Source of the DNA: Ruminococcaceae bacterium UBA794
Lineage (GTDB): Bacteria > Bacillota > Clostridia > Oscillospirales > Ruminococcaceae
DNA length: 24,858 bases
Direction of reading: 5' to 3'
NCBI GenBank assembly: GCA_002304735.1
Contig: DBIU01000035.1
Coordinates: 915 to 25,772 of the forward strand
Within the stretch, counting starts at the first letter, position 1; the number at the start of each line of letters is the position of its first letter. Position numbers and translations under genes: made by a program. Of the stretch, positions 15,075 through 23,602 are shown piece by piece. Below the pieces are notes generated by a model that made no database searches, was not told the DNA's origin, and saw only the letters and a list, made by a program, of their open reading frames with translations.

Positions 15075-15491
15075 TCAGACAGCGCCTTTTTTCTTGTGGT
15101 TTTTCGCGTCCTGCTCCTCAATTTCCGCCCGCGTCATCTGGCTTATCTGCGTAAACGCGTCCCGAAGCTCGCCCACAAGCGGTATTATCTTCTTCACCTC
15201 GCCGCAGTCTTTACTTACGTTCGCCTTGACTATCTCCTTGTAGAAGAAAATATAGTACTTGTCAAGCTCGCCTGATATCGGTATCGACATATCAAGCGAC
15301 TCGCGAAGCGCGTCTATGCAGTCCTCCGCCTTGATAAACGCAGCGTTCGCTTTCATATTGTCTTTCGCCTCAACCGAGCTTATCGCAATAGCAAGCTGCC
15401 GCTCTATCTCGCTGTACAGCTTTATCACTACCTCAACCGGCGTCATTGTCGTTACCGACTGCTTCTTATATTCGGAATAAGGATTAATCAT
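15075..15491 (-). CDS. fliS: Flagellin export chaperone FliS
   Basis: FliS binds the C-terminal disordered region of flagellin, prevents early polymerisation and delivers it to the flagellar type III export gate; in Bacillus it also helps FliW release. The 138-aa product has the classic N-terminus MINPYSEYKKQSVTTMTPVE, followed by LIKLY/VIKLYSEIERQL and a four-helix bundle with the MSIPISGELDKYYIFFY segment. I chose the second of two close ATGs (15491), since GGAG lies 9 nt before it and only 3 nt before the first (15497), and family members start MINPY. The 48-nt gap after fliD holds a small hairpin with a GGA loop. Co-transcribed with fliD and the FliT-like gene. Confidence 0.95.
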   Translation of the reverse strand: MINPYSEYKKQSVTTMTPVEVVIKLYSEIERQLAIAISSVEAKDNMKANAAFIKAEDCIDALRESLDMSIPISGELDKYYIFFYKEIVKANVSKDCGEVKKIIPLVGELRDAFTQISQMTRAEIEEQDAKNHKKKGAV

Positions 15492-15514
15492 CTTCATTCA
15501 CTCCAGCTTCTTCA

Positions 15515-15527
15515 GAGCGTTCCGCTC
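15515..15527 (-). promoter_or_regulatory. GGA-containing hairpin in the fliS leader, possible CsrA site
   Basis: On the minus strand GAGCG-GAA-CGCTC forms a 5-bp hairpin with GGA at the loop, 24 nt before the fliS start. A second GGA is in the GGAG ribosome binding site. Paired GGA sites, one over the ribosome binding site, are the known arrangement for CsrA repression. The loop lacks the preferred A-N-GGA context, so this is tentative. Confidence 0.35.
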
Positions 15528-15539
15528 ATCGTTTTTTCA

Positions 15540-17969
15540 TCAAGTCGACGTCCCGAAACCGCTCAGGTAATTTGAAAGGTATGCCGACTGATTGTTGAAA
15601 TCGCCCATCGCCGACTCCAAATTCGTGAATACCTTCCACCAGTATTCTTCCTTCGCGTCATATCTGTCCTGAAGCTGGCTTATGCGCTTCTGAACCGACT
15701 CCATCTGACGGTAAATGTAATTGTCCTTCGCCGACGAGCCGCTTGCCGTTCCCGCCTTGTTGATAAGCGAGCCTTTCGTCCTGCCCGTCGTCCTTACCGC
15801 ATTATCTATTACCTTATTTACCTTCGTCATTATTCCGTTCTCGGAATCGGTAAACAGCTTCGCTACTGCCTCGGGATTTTCGTTGAACGCCTTATTCAGC
15901 GCGTCCTCGTCAAGCTTCAGCTTTCCGCGCAGTGCGTCGTCGCTGCTTGAATCGAGAATTGACGACGTTTTTATTCCCATATTATAGATACCGAACTTCG
16001 TGCCGTCGTCAAGCGTTACCGCGCCGTAAAGCGCCGTTCTTATCTGCGACATTACGCTCGATACCGTGGAATCGTGGTAAATTACGCCCTTTTTCGCGGC
16101 GGTTTCCCACTTCTCAATCTCCTTGTCGTCCATCTCTTCCTTCTGCGCGTCGGTGAGCGGGTCATAGAGATTGTTCTTTTCGTCCCTTGCGGGAGCTGTT
16201 CCGATATGTCCGTAAACATCGTCGATAAGCTGGTTGTAATCGGTTACGAAGTCCTTGATGGTCTGCTTGATATCGTCATAATTCTTCGATACGCCGACTT
16301 CATACACCTCGCCCGCCGTCATATCCTCGCCGAACTTAAACGTCGTTCCGTCAACCGTGTACGAGTTTGAATTATGATAAACCTCGGTTCCGTTAAGCTC
16401 AAATACAGCGTTCTGACCGGCTGTTACCGTCGCATCAAGCAGTCCAAGCTCCTTCAAAATGCGGTTATCCGCGCCGAACTCAATCGTTTCTGCCGAACCC
16501 ATATTGTTCGACGCCACTTCAAACCTGTTCTCCAGAGTTGAATACGTCATCGTAACGCCCGCGCCGCTCTTATTTACCGCCTCAATCAAATTCGCTATCG
16601 TTGCGTTTTCGCCAAGCTCAATCTTCTTTCCGTTTATCGTAAACGAATAATTCTTCGCATAATCGCCCGTTGACGCGTCAACGGAAATGTCGTTTCCGAT
16701 AATTCCGATATCCTTGAGCTTCGTTTTTGCCGTAAATCTGTTCGATACCGAGCCTTTTTCAAGTCCCAGCGTTCCGCCCTCAACGGACGTCATCGAAAAC
16801 TCAATCCTTGCGCCGTTCTTCTTCGCCGTAACAGCGCCATTTTCTATGCCGAACGTAATTCCGTCCTCCGAAAACGCGCTGTTGAGCGCCTTTTCAAGAG
16901 CCGCCGTGTTCTTGTCCTTAGCCGCCTGCGCGCTTGTATAAGTAAACGCTTCGAGCTTGCTCTCGTCTATCTTCGCCGTCGCGCTCAGATTGTATTCCTC
17001 GCGGTATGCCTTTTCCTTGAGCTTGTTGTATTCATCGAGAATAGATTCGTTGCCCTTGCTGTTTCTGCTGTCGAAATATGTGTCGGAAACGCCCTCGAAC
17101 GATACATTCTTCGCCTTTCCGCCGATATTAACCGCAACCGTGTTCGTTCCCGTAACCGCGCTCTGCGCAGATATCGCAACAGACTTCGCGAGCTTCGTCA
17201 GACCGAAGCTGCCCTCTTTTTCCGCAACGTTAACCGCAGCGTTGCCGTTAACCTCAAAATCAAGCGTTCCGTCGCCCGCGTCCTTTACCTGAAGAAAATA
17301 ATCTTCAACAACGTCGTCGCCGTCCTTATCCGCGCCCGTTCTTCCGAAAGCCGCGGCAAGCGACTCGTTGAGGCTCTTTACAACCGCGTCCGAAAAAGCC
17401 GTCATATCAACGTTTCCGTCGGCGTCAAGCGCAATGTTCTCCGCCTTGAACTCAACCGTCTTTGTAACATCGCCGACTTTTACGTCAAGGCTGAAGCCGT
17501 ACGTTCTCGTTCCGTCCTCGTTTGCCGTGAAATTCGAGTTCTTCGCCGCCTTTTCCATATCGAGCGCAAAGCTCTCCGGCATTATCGACTTTCCCGAAGC
17601 CTTTGTCGCCGTCGCAAGCTGCGTCAGCTTTATCTTATAATTGCCCTCGACGGAATTTGTCGTCGTCGTTACGTCAAGACCCTTCGCCTTGTCGCCGAGC
17701 GTCTTTCCGTTTATCGTGCTTTTGAAATTATTGAACGACGACGGGCTTAAAAGATAGCTTTTCTTGTTCAATATATCAAAATACTTGTTCTTGAACTTCG
17801 TCAGCTTATCCGTAACGTCGCGATAAGCCTCCTGCTGCCACGTCAGCTTCGTGAGCTTCTTGTTCTGATTGTCAATCTTCGTCTGATAGCTTGACATCAT
17901 CTGCTCAATCATTGCCTCGGTGTCATAACCCGTATTTATTCCTGCCAAACGCATAAGGTCGCTTGCCAT
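15540..17969 (-). CDS. fliD: Flagellar filament cap protein FliD (enlarged)
   Basis: FliD caps the growing filament and folds incoming flagellin. The N-terminus MASDLMRLAGINTGYDTEAMIEQMM and the following coiled coil (about 20-70) are canonical, as is the C-terminal coiled coil (about 752-800: MESVQKRISQLQDRY). The central part has a flagellin-hook-IN-like stretch (YSFTINGKKIEL ... ANLIEAVNKSGAGVTM, 441-473). At 809 aa it is much longer than common FliDs (about 450-650). The excess lies at about 155-395, where two degenerate copies of a beta-rich module appear, similar to repeats in FlgL of the same operon. The start is ATG with GAGGAG 9 nt upstream, 2 nt after csrA. Late flagellar gene under the sigma-28 promoter. 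Confidence 0.96.
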   Translation of the reverse strand: MASDLMRLAGINTGYDTEAMIEQMMSSYQTKIDNQNKKLTKLTWQQEAYRDVTDKLTKFKNKYFDILNKKSYLLSPSSFNNFKSTINGKTLGDKAKGLDVTTTTNSVEGNYKIKLTQLATATKASGKSIMPESFALDMEKAAKNSNFTANEDGTRTYGFSLDVKVGDVTKTVEFKAENIALDADGNVDMTAFSDAVVKSLNESLAAAFGRTGADKDGDDVVEDYFLQVKDAGDGTLDFEVNGNAAVNVAEKEGSFGLTKLAKSVAISAQSAVTGTNTVAVNIGGKAKNVSFEGVSDTYFDSRNSKGNESILDEYNKLKEKAYREEYNLSATAKIDESKLEAFTYTSAQAAKDKNTAALEKALNSAFSEDGITFGIENGAVTAKKNGARIEFSMTSVEGGTLGLEKGSVSNRFTAKTKLKDIGIIGNDISVDASTGDYAKNYSFTINGKKIELGENATIANLIEAVNKSGAGVTMTYSTLENRFEVASNNMGSAETIEFGADNRILKELGLLDATVTAGQNAVFELNGTEVYHNSNSYTVDGTTFKFGEDMTAGEVYEVGVSKNYDDIKQTIKDFVTDYNQLIDDVYGHIGTAPARDEKNNLYDPLTDAQKEEMDDKEIEKWETAAKKGVIYHDSTVSSVMSQIRTALYGAVTLDDGTKFGIYNMGIKTSSILDSSSDDALRGKLKLDEDALNKAFNENPEAVAKLFTDSENGIMTKVNKVIDNAVRTTGRTKGSLINKAGTASGSSAKDNYIYRQMESVQKRISQLQDRYDAKEEYWWKVFTNLESAMGDFNNQSAYLSNYLSGFGTST

Positions 17970-17971
17970 AA

Positions 17972-18241
17972 TTATCTCTCCTCTCGTTTATGGTCGCCTC
18001 TAAAAACCTTGTTTGAGGCTCCCTTATGTTCGCTCAGAAGCTGTTCAAGCGCCGCTCCCGAAATATGCGCCGACTGTTCGTTCGTCTGCTTCGCCGTTTT
18101 AAGCTCGCTTCGGAATATCTTTACCTCGCGCGGCGCGTTAATTCCTATCTTTACCTTATCCTTCGAGATTTCAAGCACCGTTACCTCAATATTGTCGGCA
18201 ATTATTATGCTCTCGTCGGTTTTTCGCGTTACTACAAGCAT
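17972..18241 (-). CDS. csrA: CsrA translational regulator with extended C-terminus
   Basis: CsrA is a dimeric RNA-binding protein that recognises GGA motifs, usually over ribosome binding sites, and in Firmicutes represses flagellin translation. The first 50 residues are canonical (MLVVTRKTDESIIIADNIEV, then KVKIGINAPREVKIFR). The product is 89 aa, longer than the usual 60-75, with a hydrophilic tail (about 51-89). In FliW-regulated CsrAs a C-terminal extension is part of the FliW binding site, so a tail is expected, though this one is long. The ribosome binding site GGAGG lies at the end of fliW and the start ATG is 1 nt after the fliW stop (TAAAATG), which suggests translational coupling. 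fliD follows 2 nt downstream. Confidence 0.96.
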   Translation of the reverse strand: MLVVTRKTDESIIIADNIEVTVLEISKDKVKIGINAPREVKIFRSELKTAKQTNEQSAHISGAALEQLLSEHKGASNKVFRGDHKREER

Positions 18242-18242
18242 T

Positions 18243-18671
18243 TTATGCCTCCTCGGAATACACGGGACATTTGAAATCGTAGTCCTCGAGCATCACCTGC
18301 GCCGCGATGTTATCACGCGTGTTGATTACAATGGGACAGCGAAGATTTATCGTCGTCTTTTTGTAATCGTCGGGTACAATCGCAACCGTCAGGCATCTGT
18401 AAGGCGTGTTTTCGTCGATTTTCAGCAGCGCCTGCTCCTCGTCCGTGATTTCAAAGCGATAATCCGGATAAATCAGCATAGGGTCGTATACCACGAAGCA
18501 AGGCTCCGTCTTTTCTACCGACTGAAGCCACATCGGGAATACTCCCTCGCCGAGCGGACTTATAAGCGTGTATTTTTTCGTGTCCTCAAACCCGATTATT
18601 CCGTTCGGAACGCTCAAAATCGTGCTTTCATCTATTTCGGTTTCTCCGAAGTCCCTTGTGTTAATCTTCAT
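18243..18671 (-). CDS. fliW: Flagellar assembly factor FliW (CsrA antagonist)
   Basis: FliW binds either flagellin or CsrA. When flagellin is exported, FliW is freed to sequester CsrA, which relieves repression of flagellin translation. The 142-aa length and order of motifs fit the family: TRDFGETEIDESTILSVPNG at the N-terminus, IIGFEDTKKYTLI, a central MWLQSVEKTEPCFVVYDP and the C-terminal LRCPIVINTRDNIAAQVMLE. The start is ATG with AAGGG 9 nt upstream, inside the end of the preceding gene and 5 nt after its stop. The order yviE-fliW-csrA is as in Bacillus, but here csrA is followed directly by fliD, with no flagellin gene. Confidence 0.96.
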   Translation of the reverse strand: MKINTRDFGETEIDESTILSVPNGIIGFEDTKKYTLISPLGEGVFPMWLQSVEKTEPCFVVYDPMLIYPDYRFEITDEEQALLKIDENTPYRCLTVAIVPDDYKKTTINLRCPIVINTRDNIAAQVMLEDYDFKCPVYSEEA

Positions 18672-18676
18672 CTTTA

Positions 18677-19309
18677 TCAGCCCTTCTGGTCAAATACCGG
18701 CGGAATGTACGGCGCTTCATAGTTCGGATTTGAGCTCGGCGGAACGTATATCGGACCGCCTATGTACTCAATCTCAACGCGCGGTCTGTCGCGCACGATA
18801 AGCTCCACGTTTCCCGGAATAAACTCCATCGGCAGGTCGGGCGTCAAATCCCAATCGAAATCCTGCGTTCCCATCTGATACTCGATATTCAGCTTGCCCT
18901 CGTCAAACGTGATATCCGCGCCCTCTTTCGGCAGAAACTCCATTATCGTTTCAACCGTCGCGCCCGCTCTCGCGTTATTTATCGCTATCTCCGACGGCGA
19001 CATTCCTCTCGCGAGCGCGTCGCCCTCCTGCACAACCTTCGCCGTGCCTTGATATGCGATTGAAAAGCCCTCCTGCGCCTTCTGCTGGAGAATATCGCCG
19101 TCCGTCATATGACCCGGACCGAGGCTCTTTCGCGCCTCGTAGGTGTCGATATTCAGCTTCATAGGCTCCGCTTTCATAACGTATCCGCCGTTTTTCGTCG
19201 TTACGTTTACTTTAGGCTGTCTGTCCTCGGAATATTCCAGCCTTGCGTTTGTTACCTTAATCTCAATCTGAATAGGAATTGTCGTTATTTGCAGCAAGTT
19301 TGTGTTCAT
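18677..19309 (-). CDS. DUF6470/YviE-like flagellar operon protein
   Basis: The 210-aa product matches by position and character the protein called YviE in Bacillus, found between flgL and fliW. Features are an amphipathic N-terminus (MNTNLLQITTIPIQIEI), a beta-rich first part with YSEDRQPKVNV, a conserved-looking middle KAQEGFSIAYQGTAKVVQEG (about 80-100), and a Pro/Tyr-rich C-terminus. Its molecular job is unknown. I chose the ATG at 19309, with GAGGGGG 8 nt upstream; a GTG three codons earlier directly abuts that ribosome binding site and is unlikely. The gap from flgL is 29 nt. Co-transcribed with the flagellar genes on both sides. Confidence 0.82.
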   Translation of the reverse strand: MNTNLLQITTIPIQIEIKVTNARLEYSEDRQPKVNVTTKNGGYVMKAEPMKLNIDTYEARKSLGPGHMTDGDILQQKAQEGFSIAYQGTAKVVQEGDALARGMSPSEIAINNARAGATVETIMEFLPKEGADITFDEGKLNIEYQMGTQDFDWDLTPDLPMEFIPGNVELIVRDRPRVEIEYIGGPIYVPPSSNPNYEAPYIPPVFDQKG

Positions 19310-19338
19310 CTGAAACACCCCCTCAAATTGTCGTTAAA

Positions 19339-21492
19339 TCACTTCATATAGTTGAATATGCTGTTCGGAACAACCTCGGACGCCATTTGCAGACAAGCGT
19401 TGTAAAGCGCCGAATACGTCTTGAGGAGCGTCGTTTCCTCCTCGAGATTTGCGGACTCAAGCTCGTTCTGACGCTCGAGCGCGTTATACTCTCTCGTCGT
19501 AAGGCGGTCGAGATTGAAGCTTATGAAATCCTCGTTGCAGCCGAGATTTGCTATCTCGATAAGCAGCTTTTCATTCGCCGAAACTATCCTGTCGATACAG
19601 CCGTTCGCGTAATCAATATCGCCGTTTCGGAGCGCCTTTGCCGCGTCAAGCGTAAGCTGTATGTAATTCTTCGAGTAAATCGTATCCAACGAAATCGGGT
19701 TATCGTCGCTTGAATCGCCCGTGGAGGACGTCGTTGAATAAATCGAGAACGACTTCGCAGACGACTTAAATCCGTCCGCAGACGTGTAATTTACGTCAAC
19801 TCCCGTGTCGATAAACTCGCGCTTCAGCGCCGCGTTAAGGTTCTTCATCGTCGCTTCGCTGTCGCCCTTTGCGCCCTTGAACTTAACCGTTTTCGTCACT
19901 CCGTCAACCGTTACGTCAATCTCGTAATTCTTATTCTCGATATTGTCAAGGTCGAGCTTTCCCGCAGCGTTCAGAGCTGTTCCCGCGCCGCGATTTGCCG
20001 CGGTCGTTGTCGTGGGCTGCTTTACCGTAATCGTTCCGTCCGCGTTTACGGTAACGTCGGCGCCGAGCGCCGCACCCTCAATCTGAGCCTTGATTGCGGC
20101 AAAATCGTCCGCTTCAACGCCCGTCGCCTTGATTTTGCACTCCTGCGACTTCGCTCCAACGCCTACGACGAACGTATATTCCTTATCCTTTTCAAGACCT
20201 ATCGCGTTAATTTTGTTTCCGTTTGTGATAAACGCGTTGTCAATCTTCGTGTTCGTGTCGGTGAGAATTTTTACCTTTTCGCCCTCGCAGGTGATTGTGC
20301 CCTTATTCGCCTCGGTAAGCGAAACCTTCGGATTATATTTCGTACCTTTGAACGCTTCCGTAAGCGCGTTTTGGAGGTTGTGCAGCGACGCTTCGTCCGC
20401 CTTATCGGGGTCCGTATCGCTTCCCGCCGCGAAAACAACCGTCCTTGTTTCATCGCCGATTGTCACGTTAACGCTGTATTCCTTGCCGGGAATAAGCTTT
20501 TCGACGTCGAGCCTGTATTTGTTCGTATAGCCCGAATCGTTGTCAATTCCGAGCTGCTGCGTCCTTTCGGCGAACTTATTATTCACCGCGCAGACAATTC
20601 CGCCGTTTGTAAGCGAAATTACGCCCTGCTCGTCGATTATCGGAACTTCCTTCGACTTCTTGAACGCTTCGTCAAGCTGCTTCTGAATTTCGGCGAGATT
20701 TTCAGCTCTCGCAGCTTCCTCGTCGGTGTTCAGCGAGCCTGTGAACGTGATTGTCTGCTTTACGTTGTCCGCGTAAACGTCTATGCAATACTTTCTCCCC
20801 GCCTTTATTGAGGTGAGGTCGATATCCGCGACGCCTCTCTCCGTTCCGCAGTCCGATACATCAGGTCCGTTGAACGAAATTCTAAGCGCCGACTGAGAGT
20901 CGATTTCCTGCGTCTGCTGGTCAACGTCTATTCCGAGTCCGATATCTCCCAAAACGTCCTTTGAATACGGGAAGCTTTTCGTGTCGCTCAGCGCATTAAG
21001 CGGTACTCCGTGATAAAGAACAGTCGAAGCGTTTCCGTTTGCGTCTTTTTCTATCACAAACGGCATTCCGTCGTTGCTCTCGCCGCCGAAAATCGCGCGC
21101 CCCGCCGTGTTCGTATTAAACACCGCGCAAAGCTCCTCCGCGTATCTTTCAAGCTGCTGAGCGTAAATATTGTACTCGTCAATGCTCTTTGTGGTGTTGC
21201 AAGCCGCTATTATCGTTTCGCGAACGGAAGCGAGCTTGTCGGATACCTGCAAAAGCGACGTTTCCGCCTCTGTATAAAAGCTGTCTGCGACCTTCAGATT
21301 TTCCTTGTACTGCGCCGAAAAATAAAGACTTTTCCTAACATTCAGCGCTTTTGCCGCGGAAAGAGGCGCTTCGCTCGCTCTGTTAAATTTTCTTGTAGAC
21401 GTGATGCGGTGCATCGTGTCATTCTTGAGAGAACCCACCCTGTTCAAGTCGCGGTTGAACCCTCTCATTATAACCGAATTTGTAACTCGCAT
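19339..21492 (-). CDS. flgL: Hook-filament junction protein FlgL (greatly enlarged)
   Basis: FlgL (HAP3) forms the second junction layer between hook and filament. The N-terminus MRVTNSVIMRGFNRDLNRV and helices to about 125 are canonical, with the flagellin-like D0/D1 region AVFNTNTAGRAIFGG. The C-terminal helices (about 605-717: LTLDAAKALRNGD ... NYMK) close the coiled-coil core. The product is 717 aa, compared with about 300 in Bacillus. The extra 350-400 residues (225-580) contain four degenerate repeats, each with a K-x-Y-x-(V/I)-x-V-T-(V/I) strand and a later amphipathic helix, e.g. KEYSVNVTIGDETRTVVF (338-355) and KNYEIDVTVDGVTKTVKF (521-538). These would project as a surface domain. 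The start is ATG with GGAGG 12 nt upstream and AAGG closer in, 22 nt after flgK. Confidence 0.95.
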   Translation of the reverse strand: MRVTNSVIMRGFNRDLNRVGSLKNDTMHRITSTRKFNRASEAPLSAAKALNVRKSLYFSAQYKENLKVADSFYTEAETSLLQVSDKLASVRETIIAACNTTKSIDEYNIYAQQLERYAEELCAVFNTNTAGRAIFGGESNDGMPFVIEKDANGNASTVLYHGVPLNALSDTKSFPYSKDVLGDIGLGIDVDQQTQEIDSQSALRISFNGPDVSDCGTERGVADIDLTSIKAGRKYCIDVYADNVKQTITFTGSLNTDEEAARAENLAEIQKQLDEAFKKSKEVPIIDEQGVISLTNGGIVCAVNNKFAERTQQLGIDNDSGYTNKYRLDVEKLIPGKEYSVNVTIGDETRTVVFAAGSDTDPDKADEASLHNLQNALTEAFKGTKYNPKVSLTEANKGTITCEGEKVKILTDTNTKIDNAFITNGNKINAIGLEKDKEYTFVVGVGAKSQECKIKATGVEADDFAAIKAQIEGAALGADVTVNADGTITVKQPTTTTAANRGAGTALNAAGKLDLDNIENKNYEIDVTVDGVTKTVKFKGAKGDSEATMKNLNAALKREFIDTGVDVNYTSADGFKSSAKSFSIYSTTSSTGDSSDDNPISLDTIYSKNYIQLTLDAAKALRNGDIDYANGCIDRIVSANEKLLIEIANLGCNEDFISFNLDRLTTREYNALERQNELESANLEEETTLLKTYSALYNACLQMASEVVPNSIFNYMK

Positions 21493-21514
21493 TTTACCTT
21501 ACCTCCGCGGTTTA

Positions 21515-23065
21515 TTACAAGCCGACTCTGCCTGTGCCGTTTATCAGCTTGTCAAGCAGCTCGTCAAGCGTTGTCACAAGTCTTGACGACGCGCTGTACC
21601 ATTTCTGATAGTTCATCATATTGATGCCTTCTTCGTCCATCTGCGGCGCGGAAACCTCGTCCCTCGCGTCAAGCAGCCCGTCTACCGTAACCTCAGCCGT
21701 GTCATATCGGCTCGTTTCATACTGTATCGTCTGTCCAAGACGGTTTGATATAAACGAAATATACTCGTAAAATCCGCCCGTGAAGTCGTGCGAATTTCCA
21801 AACTCAATCGCCGAATTTTCAAGCTGCGATATAAGATAGATTACGTTTGTATTCTGAAGATTAACCTCTCCCGTAATCTCGTCGCGCTTTTCGTCGTAAC
21901 CGTATTGATACTGTCCCGTCAGAGGGTCAAGCCTTCTCACCTGACCTATCATAGTCGGGTTTTTCTCCCACTCGCTTGAAACGTGGATATTTCCCGCCGT
22001 CACAACCGTATCCTCGGGAATTGTCGTGAACATTCTGCGGCTTTGGTCCTCGTCCGCGCCGTTCGCGCTGTTAAACACGCCCGCAAGCGTTCTCGCAAAC
22101 TGGTCAACCGCCGACTTGAAGTACGCTATTCCGTACGAACCGTTCTGATGTCCCGTCGCGTAAACGCCGTTTCCGTTTATCATATCGTAATAGCCCTTGA
22201 GCTGTCCCGAAGAAAGATTAAGCTCCTCGCCGCTCTCGAAGCTCAGAATTGCCTGCTTATATGTATCGTAATCCTTCATCAAGATACGGTTCGTCTTGAA
22301 CTTTTCGCCGTCGACGAGCATCAATCCGCCCATTTTTACCGAAAACGTTCCGCTGCTGTTCTCCGTAACCTCAACGTTTCCGTATGTCGCAAGCTCGTCA
22401 ACGAACATATTCAGCTCGTCGTAAAGCTCGTTCGGTCCGTATTCCTCGTTGTAATGTATCTTCTCGCGCTTAATTCTCTCATTAAGCTTGTTCATCTGCT
22501 CCGTAATATTGTTTATGTGATAAACCGTGTCCTTAAGCTCGTTAACGTACATCGACTCAACCTCGCAGAGCTGCTTGTCGTAATCGTTAAGCAGACGGCA
22601 AAGGTTTTTCGCCGTGTTTACGCAAATCGTCGCAACCTCGCTGCTGTCGGGCGTCTGCATCGAGTAATCCTGAAGCGAATTGAAGAACTGCTGCGTGAAA
22701 TACTGAAGTCCGTCCGTTTCAAAGTTGTCCAAAACGTCCTCGATATCCGAAAGTATGTTCACGCTCTTATCCGCTTCCGCCTCGACGGCAACGTTCTCGC
22801 GGTATCTTCTGTCGATGTAAATATCGCGAATCTGGCTCACTCCGTAAGCGTTTACGCCCTGTCCCTGCATCGACAGATTGCTGTTCGGGCTTGCCCAGCG
22901 AAAGCTGGAATTAACCGAAACATACTCCGAATACAGGTCGACGCGCTGTCTTGTATATCCCGGCGTGTTGATGTTCGAGATGTTGTTGCCGACAATATCA
23001 ATATTCTTCTGCGCAAGCTGAAGCGTGCGCTTCTGAACCTCAAATCCTAAATATGTAGGACGCAT
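21515..23065 (-). CDS. flgK: Hook-filament junction protein FlgK
   Basis: FlgK (HAP1) forms the first junction layer above the hook. The 516-aa length is ordinary for Firmicutes. The N-terminus MRPTYLGFEVQKRTLQLAQK, followed by the rod/hook signature NNISNINTPGYTRQRVDL (27-44), is canonical. The C-terminus has NMMNYQKWYSASSRLVTTLDELLDKLING, the usual terminal coiled-coil helix, preceded by a D/E-rich segment. The middle lacks the repeats seen in FlgL. The start is ATG with GGAGGGG 3-4 nt upstream, after a 36-nt gap from flgN that holds a small GCGG/CCGC hairpin. FlgN is its expected chaperone, encoded directly upstream. Confidence 0.97.
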   Translation of the reverse strand: MRPTYLGFEVQKRTLQLAQKNIDIVGNNISNINTPGYTRQRVDLYSEYVSVNSSFRWASPNSNLSMQGQGVNAYGVSQIRDIYIDRRYRENVAVEAEADKSVNILSDIEDVLDNFETDGLQYFTQQFFNSLQDYSMQTPDSSEVATICVNTAKNLCRLLNDYDKQLCEVESMYVNELKDTVYHINNITEQMNKLNERIKREKIHYNEEYGPNELYDELNMFVDELATYGNVEVTENSSGTFSVKMGGLMLVDGEKFKTNRILMKDYDTYKQAILSFESGEELNLSSGQLKGYYDMINGNGVYATGHQNGSYGIAYFKSAVDQFARTLAGVFNSANGADEDQSRRMFTTIPEDTVVTAGNIHVSSEWEKNPTMIGQVRRLDPLTGQYQYGYDEKRDEITGEVNLQNTNVIYLISQLENSAIEFGNSHDFTGGFYEYISFISNRLGQTIQYETSRYDTAEVTVDGLLDARDEVSAPQMDEEGINMMNYQKWYSASSRLVTTLDELLDKLINGTGRVGL

Positions 23066-23101
23066 ATTCCCCTCCTGTCTGAACTGCGGTATTCCCGCCG
23101 C

Positions 23102-23584
23102 TCACACCTGTCTTATTACCTGCGCGGACGACTGCCCCGACTGAACCTTCGCCGCGTTTTTATCGTATACCTCGGGCTTTTCGAGTATCCCCGCGCGCTT
23201 CACGAACTCCTTCTGATTGTCAAGCTTCCGCTTCACAATCTCCGTTGTCTGCTCGTTCAGCTCCTTTATGTTCCCGACAAGCTCCGAAAGCTGCTCCGAA
23301 AGCATTCCTATCTTCGGACGGTAATCCTCGGGCGCTTCCTCCGACAGCTCATCGAGCCGTTTCCCCTCAACTCCGAGTCCCCGAAACAGCGCAAGTCGCT
23401 TTTCCTCGAGCGAACGGCTTTTCATAATGTAAGCCTGCTCGTCGTTCAGCGAGTCCGTAAGCCAATTTATGTCGTCCGCGAGAATTTTCGTGTGCTTCTT
23501 CATCAGAAATATCGTAAGCTCGCGGTAAAAATCAACTTCGATTTCCAGACACTTCATCACAGCGTCTGCCGTTCTTCTATCCAT
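23102..23584 (-). CDS. flgN: FlgN-like flagellar export chaperone
   Basis: The 160-aa product is helical, with an N-terminal helix that contains LEIEVDFYRELTIFLMKKH and long coiled-coil regions (about 30-70 and 90-135). The C-terminal tail is Ser/Gln rich. FlgN binds FlgK and FlgL before export and also affects FlgM secretion. Sequence similarity in this family is low; the call rests on length, helical character and its place between flgM and flgK, as in Bacillus and Salmonella. The start is ATG with GGGGTGA a few nt upstream, 18 nt after the flgM stop. Part of the sigma-28 transcript. Confidence 0.85.
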   Translation of the reverse strand: MDRRTADAVMKCLEIEVDFYRELTIFLMKKHTKILADDINWLTDSLNDEQAYIMKSRSLEEKRLALFRGLGVEGKRLDELSEEAPEDYRPKIGMLSEQLSELVGNIKELNEQTTEIVKRKLDNQKEFVKRAGILEKPEVYDKNAAKVQSGQSSAQVIRQV

Positions 23585-23602
23585 ATTCTCACCCCGCGAG
23601 AA

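Noticed and set aside
21983..23050. 355-codon plus-strand open frame over flgK
   Set aside because: Antisense to flgK, which has full-length family match; product is Val/Leu/Arg-rich nonsense.
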